Below, piece after piece: positions 52,685 through 62,467 of a stretch of 64,000 nt of DNA; position 1 is the first letter of the stretch, and each line of letters begins with the position of its first letter. The notes beneath the pieces are model-generated. The model saw only the letters and a program-made list of their open reading frames with translations. It did not search any database and was not told the origin of the DNA. The position numbers and the translations under genes are program-made. Source of the DNA: Acidobacteriota bacterium (GTDB lineage Bacteria > Acidobacteriota > Terriglobia > Terriglobales > Acidobacteriaceae); contig JABCZH010000006.1 of NCBI GenBank assembly GCA_013289795.1, forward strand, positions 1 through 64,000, read 5' to 3'.

Positions 52685-54841
52685 ATGACTCACCGCCTGC
52701 GTGGGATCATTTTCGGACTGGTGCTTTGCGGATTGACCAGTCTGGTTGCGCCAGTATTCGCCACCACTGATTTCGTTGCGCCTCCGGGGCGCTCCGCGAG
52801 CCCGTATAACATCATCGTCGGTCCCGACAAGAATTTATGGTTCACCGAATACGGCGGTGAAAAGATTGGCCGCTTGACCACTGCGGGTGTCATCACCGAA
52901 TTCCCAATTCCCGGCGCTCTCCAGTTAGTCGGCATTGCCGCCGGAGCGGACGGCAACATTTGGTTTACGGATCAACTGACTGGAAAGATCGGACATATCA
53001 GCACCTCCGGAACCAACCTTAAACAAATAGCTTTGCCCACGGGCAGCTTTCCCCAAGGCATCACAACGGGACGGGACAAAAACCTTTGGTTCGTTGACCA
53101 GAAGCAGAACGGCTATTACGCCGTTGGAAAAATCACCGTTACGGGAAAGTTGACTGAATATCTCACTAACGTTAATGCGGGTGTGTTTCAGTCGGGAAGT
53201 TTCGTGTTTGCGGAAATCGCTGCTGGACCGGATGGAAATCTCTGGTTCACTAATCCGCAAGCCAACACCAGCCGCCAGATTGGAAAGATCACGACTTCAG
53301 GGATAATCAGTTTCTACCCTACCCAGGATCTGCCTTTGGGGGTCGCTGCCGGGCCGGATGGCAATGTGTGGACCATTGACTTGTCGCATGCCGCCAGCGT
53401 TACTCCTGCAGGGATTGAAACTGAATACCCCATAAGCAACGGCGGCTCTACGGGCATCGTTACTGGCCCTGACGGCAACGTATGGTTTACCGAGGCCAAT
53501 TCCTCGTTCGGCAAGGTCACTCCGGCAGGCGTGGTGACGGAATATCCGGCAGTGTCTCCAACGTTCAGCTCGCTGTCCTCTCTGTGCTCTGGTCCCGACC
53601 GTGCCCTGTGGTTTCTGGGGTTCTTGAGCGGCAATGTTGGGCAGCTTACGACAGGCGGGCAAGTGACTAACACCTACCCCCTCAATGCCGGTTCCACTCC
53701 GGACTTTGGCGCGCTTGGAGCGGACGGAAACGTATGGTTTTCGGAAATTGTGGCCAGCCGCATAGGGAAGATCACTCCGAGCGGTGTCGTCACAAGTTAT
53801 CCGACGCTATCACCGAACGCAACGCCGTGGGCGATGGCCGCGGGAGGGGATGGCAACATCTGGTTTATGGAAGTGGCCTATGGCCAAGTGGCGAGCATTA
53901 CTCCCTCGGGAGCCGTCACAGAATATCCCTTAGCGGGGACCTTTGCCTTTCAGGGCGTTACCGGCGGCCCCGATGGGAACGTCTGGTACACCGTACCCTT
54001 CTCCGCTCAGGGCCCGAGCATCGCTCGCATTACGCCGGCAGGAGTTATTACCTTGTTCTCTTTGCCCAACCCCAGTTCCGTCCCGCAATACATCACTGCG
54101 GGGCCGGATGGCAATCTCTGGTTCGTTGATAGTGCCACTAATCAAGTGGGAAAAATGGATACGGCGGGAAACACGCTCGCCGAGTATCCGATCCCAACGC
54201 CAAACTCTAACCCGAGCGTGATTATCGCCGGCCCCGATGGCAATCTCTGGTTTCTGCAGAACACGTCCTTCGGAGCAGTCGCCAAGATCACAACTTCGGG
54301 GCAGGTGACCGAATATCCGGTGCAAATCCAAGCCTACCAAAACGGAATCGCAGCCGGCTCCGAGGGTGCAATCTGGTTTGCACAGTACTACCCAAATAGC
54401 GTTGCCCGGGTTACGACCGACGGCGTGGTCAGCACTGTCCCCCTAAGTACGCCGAACGCCGGAGCGAGTGCGGTTACGCTCGGTGCGGACAAGAAGTTGT
54501 GGGTGGCAGATGGGTTCAGTGGCACGTTGAGCCGCCTGAGCGCGATCGGGGGAACGGGCAAGAATTTCGCCGCGACTCACGGCGCGTCATTCCGAGGATA
54601 CGTTGCCAGCTTCGTGGACGGCACACCAACGGCAACCAAGGCAGATTTCACCACAACCATCAACTGGGGAGACGGATCGACTTCCCCTGGAGAAGTTTTC
54701 GGGAACACGGGCGGTCCCTTCAAGGTCGGTGGGATGCACACCTACACCACGGCGGGCACTTATACTGTACAAGTGCAACTTAACGACACCGTGGATAAAT
54801 CAAGCTACCTCGCGAGTCCGTCGAGCGCGGTTGTGAAGTAG
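52685..54841 (+). CDS. Secreted Vgb/streptogramin-lyase-like propeller with PKD-like tail
   Basis: A 718-residue protein. ATG at 52685 begins a signal peptide ending near PVFA. Some 13 blades of about 45 residues repeat GPDGNLWFT, KIGKITTSG and ITEYPIP, the signature of virginiamycin B lyase (Vgb)-like proteins. Vgb itself has seven blades, so this may form two propellers. The C-terminal 80 residues (TINWGDGSTSPGE, HTYTTAGTYTVQVQLND) form a PKD-like immunoglobulin domain. Antibiotic lysis is not implied; the Vgb catalytic residues cannot be checked by eye. Adjacent to the propeller-cytochrome gene. Confidence 0.82.
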   Translation: MTHRLRGIIFGLVLCGLTSLVAPVFATTDFVAPPGRSASPYNIIVGPDKNLWFTEYGGEKIGRLTTAGVITEFPIPGALQLVGIAAGADGNIWFTDQLTGKIGHISTSGTNLKQIALPTGSFPQGITTGRDKNLWFVDQKQNGYYAVGKITVTGKLTEYLTNVNAGVFQSGSFVFAEIAAGPDGNLWFTNPQANTSRQIGKITTSGIISFYPTQDLPLGVAAGPDGNVWTIDLSHAASVTPAGIETEYPISNGGSTGIVTGPDGNVWFTEANSSFGKVTPAGVVTEYPAVSPTFSSLSSLCSGPDRALWFLGFLSGNVGQLTTGGQVTNTYPLNAGSTPDFGALGADGNVWFSEIVASRIGKITPSGVVTSYPTLSPNATPWAMAAGGDGNIWFMEVAYGQVASITPSGAVTEYPLAGTFAFQGVTGGPDGNVWYTVPFSAQGPSIARITPAGVITLFSLPNPSSVPQYITAGPDGNLWFVDSATNQVGKMDTAGNTLAEYPIPTPNSNPSVIIAGPDGNLWFLQNTSFGAVAKITTSGQVTEYPVQIQAYQNGIAAGSEGAIWFAQYYPNSVARVTTDGVVSTVPLSTPNAGASAVTLGADKKLWVADGFSGTLSRLSAIGGTGKNFAATHGASFRGYVASFVDGTPTATKADFTTTINWGDGSTSPGEVFGNTGGPFKVGGMHTYTTAGTYTVQVQLNDTVDKSSYLASPSSAVVK

Positions 54842-55131
54842 CTCGATGCGGTGCTCAAAGGCATAGGGCCGGCCAGGGAAGGCGGCGGCACCGCACTGGT
54901 TACCACCGTAACCAGCCCCGACCCATATCTCTGCTATACTGTTGTTGACGCTTTTGCTCGGTTTGCTCGTCAATGCGGTGGTCCTTCAGTTGGATCAGAT
55001 ACATCTCCGCTTTTTCCTGCCCGCCGTTCAGTTCAGCGCCAAATCTAAAAATGAATGTGAGTGGCGTGGATAACTACAGACGCGTGTCTGAGTGTGTGAC
55101 AACAAGCCCCTCCAGAAAGAAACAACTTTAA
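54842..55131 (+). other. Long 5' leader of the RNA helicase gene
   Basis: No gene is seen in these 290 bases. GCTATACT (TATACT at 54935-54940) is a possible -10 box giving a leader of roughly 185 bases. Long leaders are common for cold-shock helicases and may be regulatory, but I see no defined structure. Confidence 0.4.
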
Positions 55132-56328
55132 ATGACCACTTTTTCAGAACTGCCCCTATCTGCTGCTTTGCAGCAGAAGCTGGCGGCAGCTCAATTCGTA
55201 ACTCCAACCCCTGTCCAGGCGCAGGCGCTTCCGCCGGCTCTCGAAGGGAAAGATGTACTGGCAACCGCCCAGACCGGTACCGGAAAGACGCTCGCGTTCC
55301 TGATTCCGATTATCGAAATGTTGATGCGCGAGCCTGCTCGTCAAGTGAACGCATTGGTGCTTCTGCCGACTCGCGAACTAGCGATGCAAGTTCACGAACA
55401 ATACGAGGCGCTACGCAGCAAGACTACGCCCAAGGCGTCGCTGGTAATCGGTGGCGTAAACGAGAAAGGCCAAATCCAGGGTATTCGCGTAGGCGCAGGA
55501 CTGATCATCGCCACCCCGGGACGGTTGCAGGACTTCATCAGCCGGAACTTGGTTGACTTGCGGCAGATCAAAATACTGGTACTTGACGAAGCCGACCGCA
55601 TGCTCGATATGGGTTTTCTGCCCGCCATCCAACGCATTGTCGGGATCTTGCCGAGGCGCCGTCAGACCATGTGTTTCTCGGCTACGCTCGAGCAGTCGGT
55701 TGCCCGGCTGGTAAATGACTACATGCGCCAACCGGTGCGTGTGGAGTTGGGTTCCGTCCTAAAGCCCGCGGAGAGCGTGGAACTGAAGGCTTACGAGGTT
55801 CGTCCCGGAGAGAAGATGGACGTGCTGCGCCATCTGCTCTATGCCGAGAAGGGGCAGACCCTGATCTTCACCCGCACCAAGCGTGGCGCACAACGGTTGG
55901 CCAGGGAACTGGCGCGAGAGGGATTCAATGCCGCGATGATTCACGGCGACCGCTCACAATCGCAGCGTAATGACGCTTTGAGCGGATTTCAGGAGGGCCG
56001 CTTCCAGGTGCTGGTGGCGACCGACATCGCTTCCCGTGGCTTGCACGTGGACGATGTGGCTCATGTGATCAACTACGACCTGCCGAAAATGGCTGAGGAC
56101 TTCATCCATCGCGTGGGACGCACGGGCCGCGCCGGCAATCAGGGCCGGGCTTCTTCCATCGTTACCGGCGTCGAAGTCATCGAGCTTCGCAACATCGAAC
56201 GTACTCTCAAGTTGCGGATGGAGCGCATGCAGGTGGATGCATCCGCTTCGGATCAGCCGAGGCGCGTGATCCAAAATACGCTGGCTTCACGGACGCTGAC
56301 CAAGTTGCCGGGCGAAGTGTTCGTGTAA
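55132..56328 (+). CDS. rhlE: DEAD-box ATP-dependent RNA helicase, RhlE-like
   Basis: A 398-residue helicase. All core motifs are present: Q motif with TPTPVQ, AQTGTGKT (Walker A), PTRELA, TPGRLQDF, LDEADRMLDMGF (DEAD), SAT, IFTRTKRGAQRLA, ATDIASRGLHV and HRVGRTGRAG. The short C-terminal tail is basic but lacks a separate RNA-binding domain, as in RhlE rather than DbpA or CsdA. ATG at 55132 matches the family start. The role is inferred as ribosome assembly or RNA turnover, possibly in the cold. Confidence 0.9.
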   Translation: MTTFSELPLSAALQQKLAAAQFVTPTPVQAQALPPALEGKDVLATAQTGTGKTLAFLIPIIEMLMREPARQVNALVLLPTRELAMQVHEQYEALRSKTTPKASLVIGGVNEKGQIQGIRVGAGLIIATPGRLQDFISRNLVDLRQIKILVLDEADRMLDMGFLPAIQRIVGILPRRRQTMCFSATLEQSVARLVNDYMRQPVRVELGSVLKPAESVELKAYEVRPGEKMDVLRHLLYAEKGQTLIFTRTKRGAQRLARELAREGFNAAMIHGDRSQSQRNDALSGFQEGRFQVLVATDIASRGLHVDDVAHVINYDLPKMAEDFIHRVGRTGRAGNQGRASSIVTGVEVIELRNIERTLKLRMERMQVDASASDQPRRVIQNTLASRTLTKLPGEVFV

Positions 56329-56336
56329 AGGATTGT

Positions 56337-56364
56337 AGGGCGCGGGCATTCTTGTCCGCGCCTT
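56337..56364. repeat. GC-rich palindrome after the helicase (family C), possible terminator
   Basis: GGCGCGG (56339-56345) pairs with CCGCGCC (56356-56362), extended by AG/TT, with a ten-base loop. It lies between two convergent genes, so it could end both transcripts, but no T tract is present. Confidence 0.6.
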
Positions 56365-56373
56365 ACCCGGTCA

Positions 56374-56790
56374 TCAGCGCAGGGCGGGCTTATAGACCAG
56401 GCCGAGGGTGACGCCAACAATGATCCATGCGAAGAGCCTGCCCGCCGCCATGACCAGCGCAAGTTTGCCGCCGATATTCAGCGTCACGTATTCGTCACCG
56501 ACGACTGCTCCGACCACGAAGAGTCCAACCAGCAAGCCGAAGCGGAGACCCTCCATCAATCCCGATCCGTCTTCATAGCCCTTCGCGTACATCAACGCGA
56601 GTACCAGCATCGCGAGCAGCATGCCCACGATTCCGATAGGGAAGTAGCTCATGACCGCATCTTTCGATCGGTAGACGGCGGTGTAGGGACGATAGTAGTC
56701 GGCCGTCAGTATGCCGGACACCAGACCCCCGACGACGAAATACACAATCCATGCGGCGAAGCCGGCCAGCGCGACACGTGTGTAGTTCAT
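56374..56790 (-). CDS. Four-helix membrane protein
   Basis: A 138-residue protein. ATG at 56790 follows AAGGAG at eight bases; a TTG two codons upstream is less likely. Four hydrophobic helices are seen (LAGFAAWIVYFVVGGLVSGIL, IGIVGMLLAMLVLALMYA, GLLVGLFVVGAVVGD, MAAGRLFAWIIVGVTLGLVY). It lies downstream of the ArsR-SRPBCC pair on the same strand and may belong to that operon. Family not recognised. Confidence 0.72.
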   Translation of the reverse strand: MNYTRVALAGFAAWIVYFVVGGLVSGILTADYYRPYTAVYRSKDAVMSYFPIGIVGMLLAMLVLALMYAKGYEDGSGLMEGLRFGLLVGLFVVGAVVGDEYVTLNIGGKLALVMAAGRLFAWIIVGVTLGLVYKPALR

Positions 56791-56848
56791 GCGCAATTCT
56801 CCTTGTGAAGTAGAAACGATACTTCTACAGCCATCAAGTCAAAACGAC

Positions 56849-57295
56849 TCACGCCACTTGCGCAAGTAACATCTCGTCCAACTTGTCCAACGCTTCCGCA
56901 GTGCCTTGCGAAACCATCTTGCACAGGTTCTGATCCGGAAATCCCTCCTGCGTGAGAACCAGTTTGGTCTGGCTGCCTTGGGCGATGAACTGCACCGTCA
57001 CCCACGTAGTGGCCGGGCCCAGGTCAACGTGGTAGGCGATCTTTTCCGGTACGATGATTTCGTCATATACGCCGGTGATGGTGTATTCGCCGACCCCCTT
57101 GATGTTCATCCTCTGAGTGAAGCCGCCGCCCACGCGAAAATCCATGGTGCACTCCATCTTGGTCGTATCCTTGCAGCCCGACCAGCGCTGCAGGGCATCG
57201 GCCTGGCTCCATGCCGCGAACACTCGCTCACGGGGCGCGTCAAAAATCCGCGTCATGGTCATGCGATTGTCGCCAATGGTCACTTCGGATTTCAT
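56849..57295 (-). CDS. SRPBCC/AHSA1-family protein
   Basis: A 148-residue START-like ligand-binding protein. The N-terminal MTMTRIFDAPRERVFAAWSQADALQRWSG and the GGGFTQRM, GEYTITGVYDEIIVPEKIAY and WVTVQFI blocks are typical of AHSA1/Aha1-C-like proteins. Its start overlaps the ArsR stop by four bases. The ArsR-SRPBCC arrangement is common in soil bacteria; a hydrophobic-ligand or detoxification role is inferred only. Confidence 0.9.
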   Translation of the reverse strand: MKSEVTIGDNRMTMTRIFDAPRERVFAAWSQADALQRWSGCKDTTKMECTMDFRVGGGFTQRMNIKGVGEYTITGVYDEIIVPEKIAYHVDLGPATTWVTVQFIAQGSQTKLVLTQEGFPDQNLCKMVSQGTAEALDKLDEMLLAQVA

Positions 57296-57639
57296 AGTTT
57301 CCTCTCCTTTCGTTGTTCGCTCTTGAGCAACTCGTCGAGCGCGTCAAAGCCCGACTCCCAGGCCGCGGCACACTGAGTGATCCACTTCCGCGCCTCTTGC
57401 AGTCCGGCTGTATCGGTACGCATAAGGTGAACCCGGCCGTGGCGCTGGCGTTTGACCAGGCGAGCATTTTCCAGCACCCGCAAGTGCCTGGAAATGGCGG
57501 GCAGCGACATGCGAAACGGCTTGGCCAGAGCAGTGACCCGGCTTACCCCCTGCCCGGAGAGATGCTCCAAAATGCGGCGCCGCGTGGGATCCGCCAGTGC
57601 CGAAAAGACCGCTGTCACCCGTGCCTGTTTGTTAACCAC
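57292..57639 (-). CDS. ArsR-family repressor
   Basis: A 115-residue winged-helix repressor: VFSALADPTRRRILEHL, then LSGQGVSRVTALAKPFRMSLPAISRHLRVLENARLVKRQRHGRVHLMR. No Cys metal site is present, so it is not an arsenic sensor; it belongs to the group paired with SRPBCC proteins. Start is GTG at 57639 with no Shine-Dalgarno. The promoter upstream places the transcript start within a base or two of this codon, suggesting a leaderless mRNA. It overlaps the SRPBCC gene. Confidence 0.88.
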   Translation of the reverse strand: MVNKQARVTAVFSALADPTRRRILEHLSGQGVSRVTALAKPFRMSLPAISRHLRVLENARLVKRQRHGRVHLMRTDTAGLQEARKWITQCAAAWESGFDALDELLKSEQRKERKL

Positions 57640-57710
57640 GGTGTTAAATATATCAACGCTGGTTCAGGAGTCAACCAAAATAGTTAACGGTGGGGTTAAA
57701 TATTAACGAT
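57640..57710 (-). promoter_or_regulatory. Promoter and probable operator of the arsR-SRPBCC operon
   Basis: On the minus strand, TTGACT (57674-57669), a 16-base spacer and TATATT (57652-57647) make a good sigma-70 promoter. The + strand word GTTAAATAT occurs twice, at about 57643-57651 and 57695-57703. The second copy lies in GTTAAATATTAAC, an imperfect palindrome. The two sites flank the -35 box and could bind the ArsR dimer. Confidence 0.65.
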
Positions 57711-57762
57711 GGGGAGTTTTTACGGGGGTTCGGTGCCAACTACGCCTGGTTCGATCCCGGAC

Positions 57763-59907
57763 TCAGGCTTTCGCCGGCTCGGGGGTGTCCAGCATTTGCC
57801 GGATGCGGCTGGCCAAAGTATTCAGTGGGTACGGCTTTTGTAAGATCGCCGCTGCTTGGTCGGCACCCTTGTCGATCGATGCCGCGTGCTGGGGATATCC
57901 CGAGGTGAACAATATCTTGATGCGTGGCCGCATCCCTTTGATCTGCTGCGCCAGTTCGTGGCCTCCGACCTGCGGCATCACGATGTCGGTCAACAAGAGG
58001 TGGATCGAGCCCTTGTACCGTTGTGCGACCTGCAATGCATCGCTCCCGTTATTGGCCGCGACCACGTTGTAGCCCTTGCGTTCCAGATATTCTCTGACCA
58101 TGTCACGGATTTCGTCTTCATCTTCCACCACCAAAATGGTTTCCGTGGCTTTGGTCTGGAGAGCTGCCGCGGGTTGGGCAGTGGTGGATGCCGGCTCTGC
58201 GCCCGCCTCGGGCAGGTAGATGCTGAAGCTGCTCCCGTGTCCTACTTGACTGCGAAATGAAACCCAGCCGCCGCTCTGCTGGACCACCCCATAGACGCTG
58301 GCCAGGCCCAGACCGGTGCCCTTGCCCAATTCCTTGGTGCTGAAAAAAGGTTCGAAGACGTGGTTTTGGGTTTCTGCGTCCATGCCGACTCCAGTATCAC
58401 TTACCGTTAGCACCACGTACTTGCCGGGCCGTGCCGGCCCAGGACTTGCGCCATCGGTTTCATGATTCTGGGCAGTATCGACTTGGCCGTCGTTGATTCG
58501 GCAAGCATTGATTTCACGGTTGCAAGTGGCGAGGGTCAACTTGCCCCCGTGCGGCATTGCGTCCCGCGAGTTGAGAGCGAGGTTCAAGATGGCTTGCTCC
58601 ATCTGGCGCTCATCCACCTTGACCCGCCACAAATCCGGGGCGAGTTCCAGGCAGAGCTCAATGTTTTCCCCGATCACTGGCTCCAGCATCTTGCTCACTT
58701 CGCCGGCCACGGCATTCATGCTGAGCACATCCGGCTGCAACACCTGTTTGCGGCTGAAGGCCAGCAAGCGGTGAGTCAGAGAGGCGGCACGGCTCACCGC
58801 TTCCTTGATCCCAAAGGCGTCGGAGAACAGGAGATCGTCGGGATTGAGATGCCGCAGCAGGCGTTCATCATGACCCTGGATGATCATCAGCAGGTTGTTA
58901 AAGTCGTGGGCCACCCCGCCCGCCAGCTTGCCAATTGCCTCCATCTTCTGGGACTGGCGGAGCTGATCTTCCAGATGCTTATGCTCAGTAATGTCGTAGA
59001 GGACGCCTTGCATCAATGGAGTGTTCCCCGCCGCGTCCTCCAGCACTACGGCCTCGTCTCGAAACCACAAAATTCTACCTTCACGGCTCAGCATGCGGTA
59101 TTCGGTGCGCATGCTGCCCCCGTTGGCAACGAACTTGGCATCGAACGTCAGGACCTGCTCACGGTCTTCGGGATGAATGTGGTTTACCCAATTTGCAGAA
59201 TCCTGTTTCCACTCGGCTGGTGAAAAACCCAGAATCGATTGAATCTGCGGGCTGACGTAGTGCCAGGGCCCCAGGACCCCGACTTCAGCGATGTAGGTGA
59301 TGGCTGGAAGACGCTCCACCAGAGTGCGGTACCTGGTTTCGGCGGCGCGCAACTCGGCATCTCCACGCTCGCGTTCGATGGCGATCCCCACCAGATGCGT
59401 AGCACATTCCACCATCTGCCGGTGCCGGGGGTCGGGCTCGCGAACGTCCCGATAGTAAACTGCAAATGTTCCCAGGACCTTGCCGGCGCGGGAAAAGATT
59501 GGAGTTGACCAGCACGCTTTCAAAGCGTGGGGCAGCGCCAGTTGGCGGAAGTCTTTCCACAGAATGTCGCTGGCGATGTCGCTAACTACCACGGCCTTCC
59601 CGCGATGCGCCGCCGTGCCACACGATCCCACGCTCGGGCCGATAACGCATCCGTCAATGGCCCGGCAGTATTCGTATGGGAGGCTGGGAGCGGCGCCGTG
59701 GCGTAAGGTGGTGCCGTCGGAATCCAGCAGCAGTACCGAACACAGCATTCCGGGGAATTGCCGCTCCATGAACCTGCACAGGCACTCCAACACCTGTGGG
59801 AGTGACGCCTGCGACGAGATCATCTCCAAAACGGTCTTGTAGAGCCGGGCTAGCGCCCCGGACTGCTTGTCGTCCTCACTTCTTGCCTGTCGGACTCCGG
59901 TGGACAT
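57763..59907 (-). CDS. Hybrid histidine kinase (GAF-PAS-HisKA-HATPase-REC)
   Basis: A 714-residue cytoplasmic kinase. Residues 20-190 are a GAF domain ([23 protein letters not shown]). A PAS/PAC domain spans about 200-325 ([31 protein letters not shown]). The HisKA H-box [14 protein letters not shown] is near 350. HATPase_c motifs are [47 protein letters not shown]-terminal receiver carries the phospho-acceptor in LLLTDIVMP near 645 and LFTSGYP, LQKPYPL. No transmembrane segment is seen. No cognate regulator is adjacent. Confidence 0.92.
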   Translation of the reverse strand: MSTGVRQARSEDDKQSGALARLYKTVLEMISSQASLPQVLECLCRFMERQFPGMLCSVLLLDSDGTTLRHGAAPSLPYEYCRAIDGCVIGPSVGSCGTAAHRGKAVVVSDIASDILWKDFRQLALPHALKACWSTPIFSRAGKVLGTFAVYYRDVREPDPRHRQMVECATHLVGIAIERERGDAELRAAETRYRTLVERLPAITYIAEVGVLGPWHYVSPQIQSILGFSPAEWKQDSANWVNHIHPEDREQVLTFDAKFVANGGSMRTEYRMLSREGRILWFRDEAVVLEDAAGNTPLMQGVLYDITEHKHLEDQLRQSQKMEAIGKLAGGVAHDFNNLLMIIQGHDERLLRHLNPDDLLFSDAFGIKEAVSRAASLTHRLLAFSRKQVLQPDVLSMNAVAGEVSKMLEPVIGENIELCLELAPDLWRVKVDERQMEQAILNLALNSRDAMPHGGKLTLATCNREINACRINDGQVDTAQNHETDGASPGPARPGKYVVLTVSDTGVGMDAETQNHVFEPFFSTKELGKGTGLGLASVYGVVQQSGGWVSFRSQVGHGSSFSIYLPEAGAEPASTTAQPAAALQTKATETILVVEDEDEIRDMVREYLERKGYNVVAANNGSDALQVAQRYKGSIHLLLTDIVMPQVGGHELAQQIKGMRPRIKILFTSGYPQHAASIDKGADQAAAILQKPYPLNTLASRIRQMLDTPEPAKA

Positions 59908-60052
59908 GGGTAGGTTGCGTCGTCTCTTCGGTCGTCCGGGGGATGACGACGTGTGAGGTATGGACGGATCCTCACGAACTCACGCCATTATCGATGAGAT
60001 GCCTCGTTGCCGACACATTACTGGGGTAACAGGTGGGAGTTCGATTGCGGGA

Positions 60053-60640
60053 CTAGGAAAGCGCTCCGCTGAAGAATATTTCGGTAAACTGCGCTGCGAT
60101 TTGCTGGCTATTCAGGGCGCCTTCGGGTTTGTACCACTGGTAAATCCAGTTGATCATCCCCAGTAAGGCGAATGCGGCGGCGCGGGAACTCACGTTTCGT
60201 CTGGACGGCCGCGATTGTTGGACTTCGGACACCAGCTTTTCCACAAAGTGAACGTATTCCTTTTTCCTGGCGTTGATGCGTTTGCGCCGCGACGGAGGCA
60301 GTGGATGGTTCTCATGCAGCAGAACCGTGATCTCGCGATCACGCACACTCAGGATGACCTCAACATGCAAACGGATGAGCAGGCGCAGCCGCTCCTCAGG
60401 GTCAGCGATGCCGCGCACCCGGTCAACCACCCGCTCCTGGGTGATGTCCAGGGCGTGGTTCATCAATTCGAACAGAATCTCATCTTTGCTTTGGAAGTGA
60501 TGGTACAAGCCGGCCTTGCTGACCTTGAGGGATGTGGCCACGTCATTCATCGAGGTGGCGTCGTAGCCCTGCTGCTGGAACAACCGGGCAGCCATTCGCA
60601 GAATCTCCTGGCGGGAATCAAGCAGGGCTTCGCGAGTCAT
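60053..60640 (-). CDS. TetR-family regulator
   Basis: A 195-residue repressor. The N-terminal helix-turn-helix is ILRMAARLFQQQGYDATSMNDVATSLKVSKAGLYHHFQSKDEIL. The C-terminal ligand domain (VEVILSVRDREITVLLHENHPLPPSRR, FALLGMINWIYQWYKPEGAL) resembles KstR2/FadR-like members that sense acyl-CoA compounds. ATG at 60640 fits the family N-terminus. Divergent from the TPR-protein gene; the 164-base gap may hold its operator, though I could not define one. Confidence 0.88.
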   Translation of the reverse strand: MTREALLDSRQEILRMAARLFQQQGYDATSMNDVATSLKVSKAGLYHHFQSKDEILFELMNHALDITQERVVDRVRGIADPEERLRLLIRLHVEVILSVRDREITVLLHENHPLPPSRRKRINARKKEYVHFVEKLVSEVQQSRPSRRNVSSRAAAFALLGMINWIYQWYKPEGALNSQQIAAQFTEIFFSGALS

Positions 60641-60804
60641 TGCAGAACAGGATAATACAGCGCAACGCCGAAATGCCAAGTGTGCCGGGCGGGCTTCGCT
60701 GAGCCATTGCATAATTGCCGGGTTTTTGGCTAAGCTACTGGGGTCCATAGGTCGCCCCTCGTTCGACCGTTTTTCCTGTTGATAATTATTGAGGAGGTCC
60801 GTCT

Positions 60805-62454
60805 ATGCGTTGCCAGATTTCCATCCTACTCGCCTTGTTTTTGTGTCTTCCTGCGTTAGCTCAGGACAACCACACCACGCACACCGCTGCCAGACCCGTC
60901 ACTCTGGTCTCAGGCCTGGGGAACGGTCATCATCCGGTTTCCACCAAGAATCCTGAAGCGCAACAATTCTTCGATCAGGGATTGCGCTTCATATACGCCT
61001 TTAACCATGACGAGGCGGCACGCTCGTTCCAAAAGGCGACGGACCTGGATCCCAAACTAGCGATCGCGTACTGGGGAATTGCCGAGGCCGTTGGGCCGAA
61101 CTATAACGATCCGGCCAGCGACGACCGCTTCAAACACGCTCATGAAGAGATCCAGAAGGCCGTGGATCTCTCAGCGGGAGCGTCACCTAGCGAGCAAGCC
61201 TACATTGAAGCCATGGCTAAACGCTTTCCGGCTGATCCCAAGGCTGATCGCCGCAAAGCTGCGGAGGAATATCACGAAGCCATGCGCGAGGTCATGAAGA
61301 AGTATCCCGACGACCTCGACGCGGCTACTCTTTTTGCCGAGTCAGGCATGAATTTACATCCCTGGGGCTTGTGGCATGTGGACGGCACCCCGGAAGCAGG
61401 CACAGAGGAAATTGTCGCAACCCTCGAATCCGTGATCCGCCGCGATCCCAACCATCTGGGCGCGATCCACTATTACATCCATGCCGTCGAGGCTTCGCCC
61501 AACCCTGAGCGCGCTCTCGCGGGAGCAAACAAACTGGCGTCGCTGGCACCGAACGCCGGGCACATTGTGCACATGCCGGCGCACGTGTACATCCGCACCG
61601 GAGACTACGATGCGGCCGTGCGGACCAACGAAGAAGCCGCTGCCGTCGACCGCGCCTACATCAAGGCCAGTGGCGCGCAGGGCATTTACCCGATGATGTA
61701 TTACAGCCACAACCTGCACTTCATCGCCATGTGCTCGGCGATGGATGGCAACTACCTTGAAGCCAAGAAGAATGCCGATCTGCTGGCCGAACACGTTGGG
61801 CCTGCCGTCAAAATGATGCCGCCGCTCGAAGGTTTCATGACCATTCCCATGGCGGTGGAACTCCGTTTCCATCGCTGGGATGAAATTCTGGCCATGAAGC
61901 AGCCTGATCCTGACATGAAAGTAGCAACCGTTTTCTGGCATTTCGCGCGCGGCATGGCGCTGGCAGGAAAGGGAAGAGTCGAGGAGGCCGAGGCCGAGTA
62001 TAAGATTGTTTCCGCTGCTGAAGCGGCTACGTCTCCCGATGCCGTCTTTGCGATGCCGATCTACAACAAGACCAAAGACATACTGAAGATTGCGGAAGAT
62101 GTTCTGGGCGCCAAGATTGCGTTGGCCAAGAAAGACAGTGCGCAGGCAATTTCGCTGCTGACCGCTGCGGTCGGAATTCAGGACACACTCAAGTATGGCG
62201 AGCCGCCGGACTGGTTCTTCCCGGTACGCGAGTCGCTGGGTGGTGTGCTCCTGATGAACGGCGACGCGGCTGGCGCCGAAAAGGTATTCCGCGCCGACCT
62301 CGACCGCAATCTCCGCAATCCGCGTTCGCTTTTCGGACTGCAGCAAGCGTTGAAGGCCCAGGACCGCAACTACGATGCCGGCTTTGTCGAAACCCAGTTC
62401 AAAGCCTCATGGAAGGGCGGGGTGACGGCGCTGAAGGTGGAGGATCTGGTTTAG
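60805..62454 (+). CDS. Secreted TPR-repeat protein
   Basis: A 549-residue exported protein. ATG at 60805 follows GAGGAGG and starts a signal peptide (MRCQISILLALFLCLPALAQ). At least five tetratricopeptide-like helix pairs are visible, for example AQQFFDQGLRFIYAFNHDEAARSFQKATDLDPKLA and later VFWHFARGMALAGKGRVEEAEAEY. A His-rich middle (GAIHYYIHAVEASPNPERAL, HMPAHVYIRTGDYDAAVR, YYSHNLHF) is characteristic of a group of large secreted TPR proteins. Function unknown. Divergent from TetR. Confidence 0.85.
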   Translation: MRCQISILLALFLCLPALAQDNHTTHTAARPVTLVSGLGNGHHPVSTKNPEAQQFFDQGLRFIYAFNHDEAARSFQKATDLDPKLAIAYWGIAEAVGPNYNDPASDDRFKHAHEEIQKAVDLSAGASPSEQAYIEAMAKRFPADPKADRRKAAEEYHEAMREVMKKYPDDLDAATLFAESGMNLHPWGLWHVDGTPEAGTEEIVATLESVIRRDPNHLGAIHYYIHAVEASPNPERALAGANKLASLAPNAGHIVHMPAHVYIRTGDYDAAVRTNEEAAAVDRAYIKASGAQGIYPMMYYSHNLHFIAMCSAMDGNYLEAKKNADLLAEHVGPAVKMMPPLEGFMTIPMAVELRFHRWDEILAMKQPDPDMKVATVFWHFARGMALAGKGRVEEAEAEYKIVSAAEAATSPDAVFAMPIYNKTKDILKIAEDVLGAKIALAKKDSAQAISLLTAAVGIQDTLKYGEPPDWFFPVRESLGGVLLMNGDAAGAEKVFRADLDRNLRNPRSLFGLQQALKAQDRNYDAGFVETQFKASWKGGVTALKVEDLV

Positions 62455-62467
62455 GGCTGGCAGTGCG

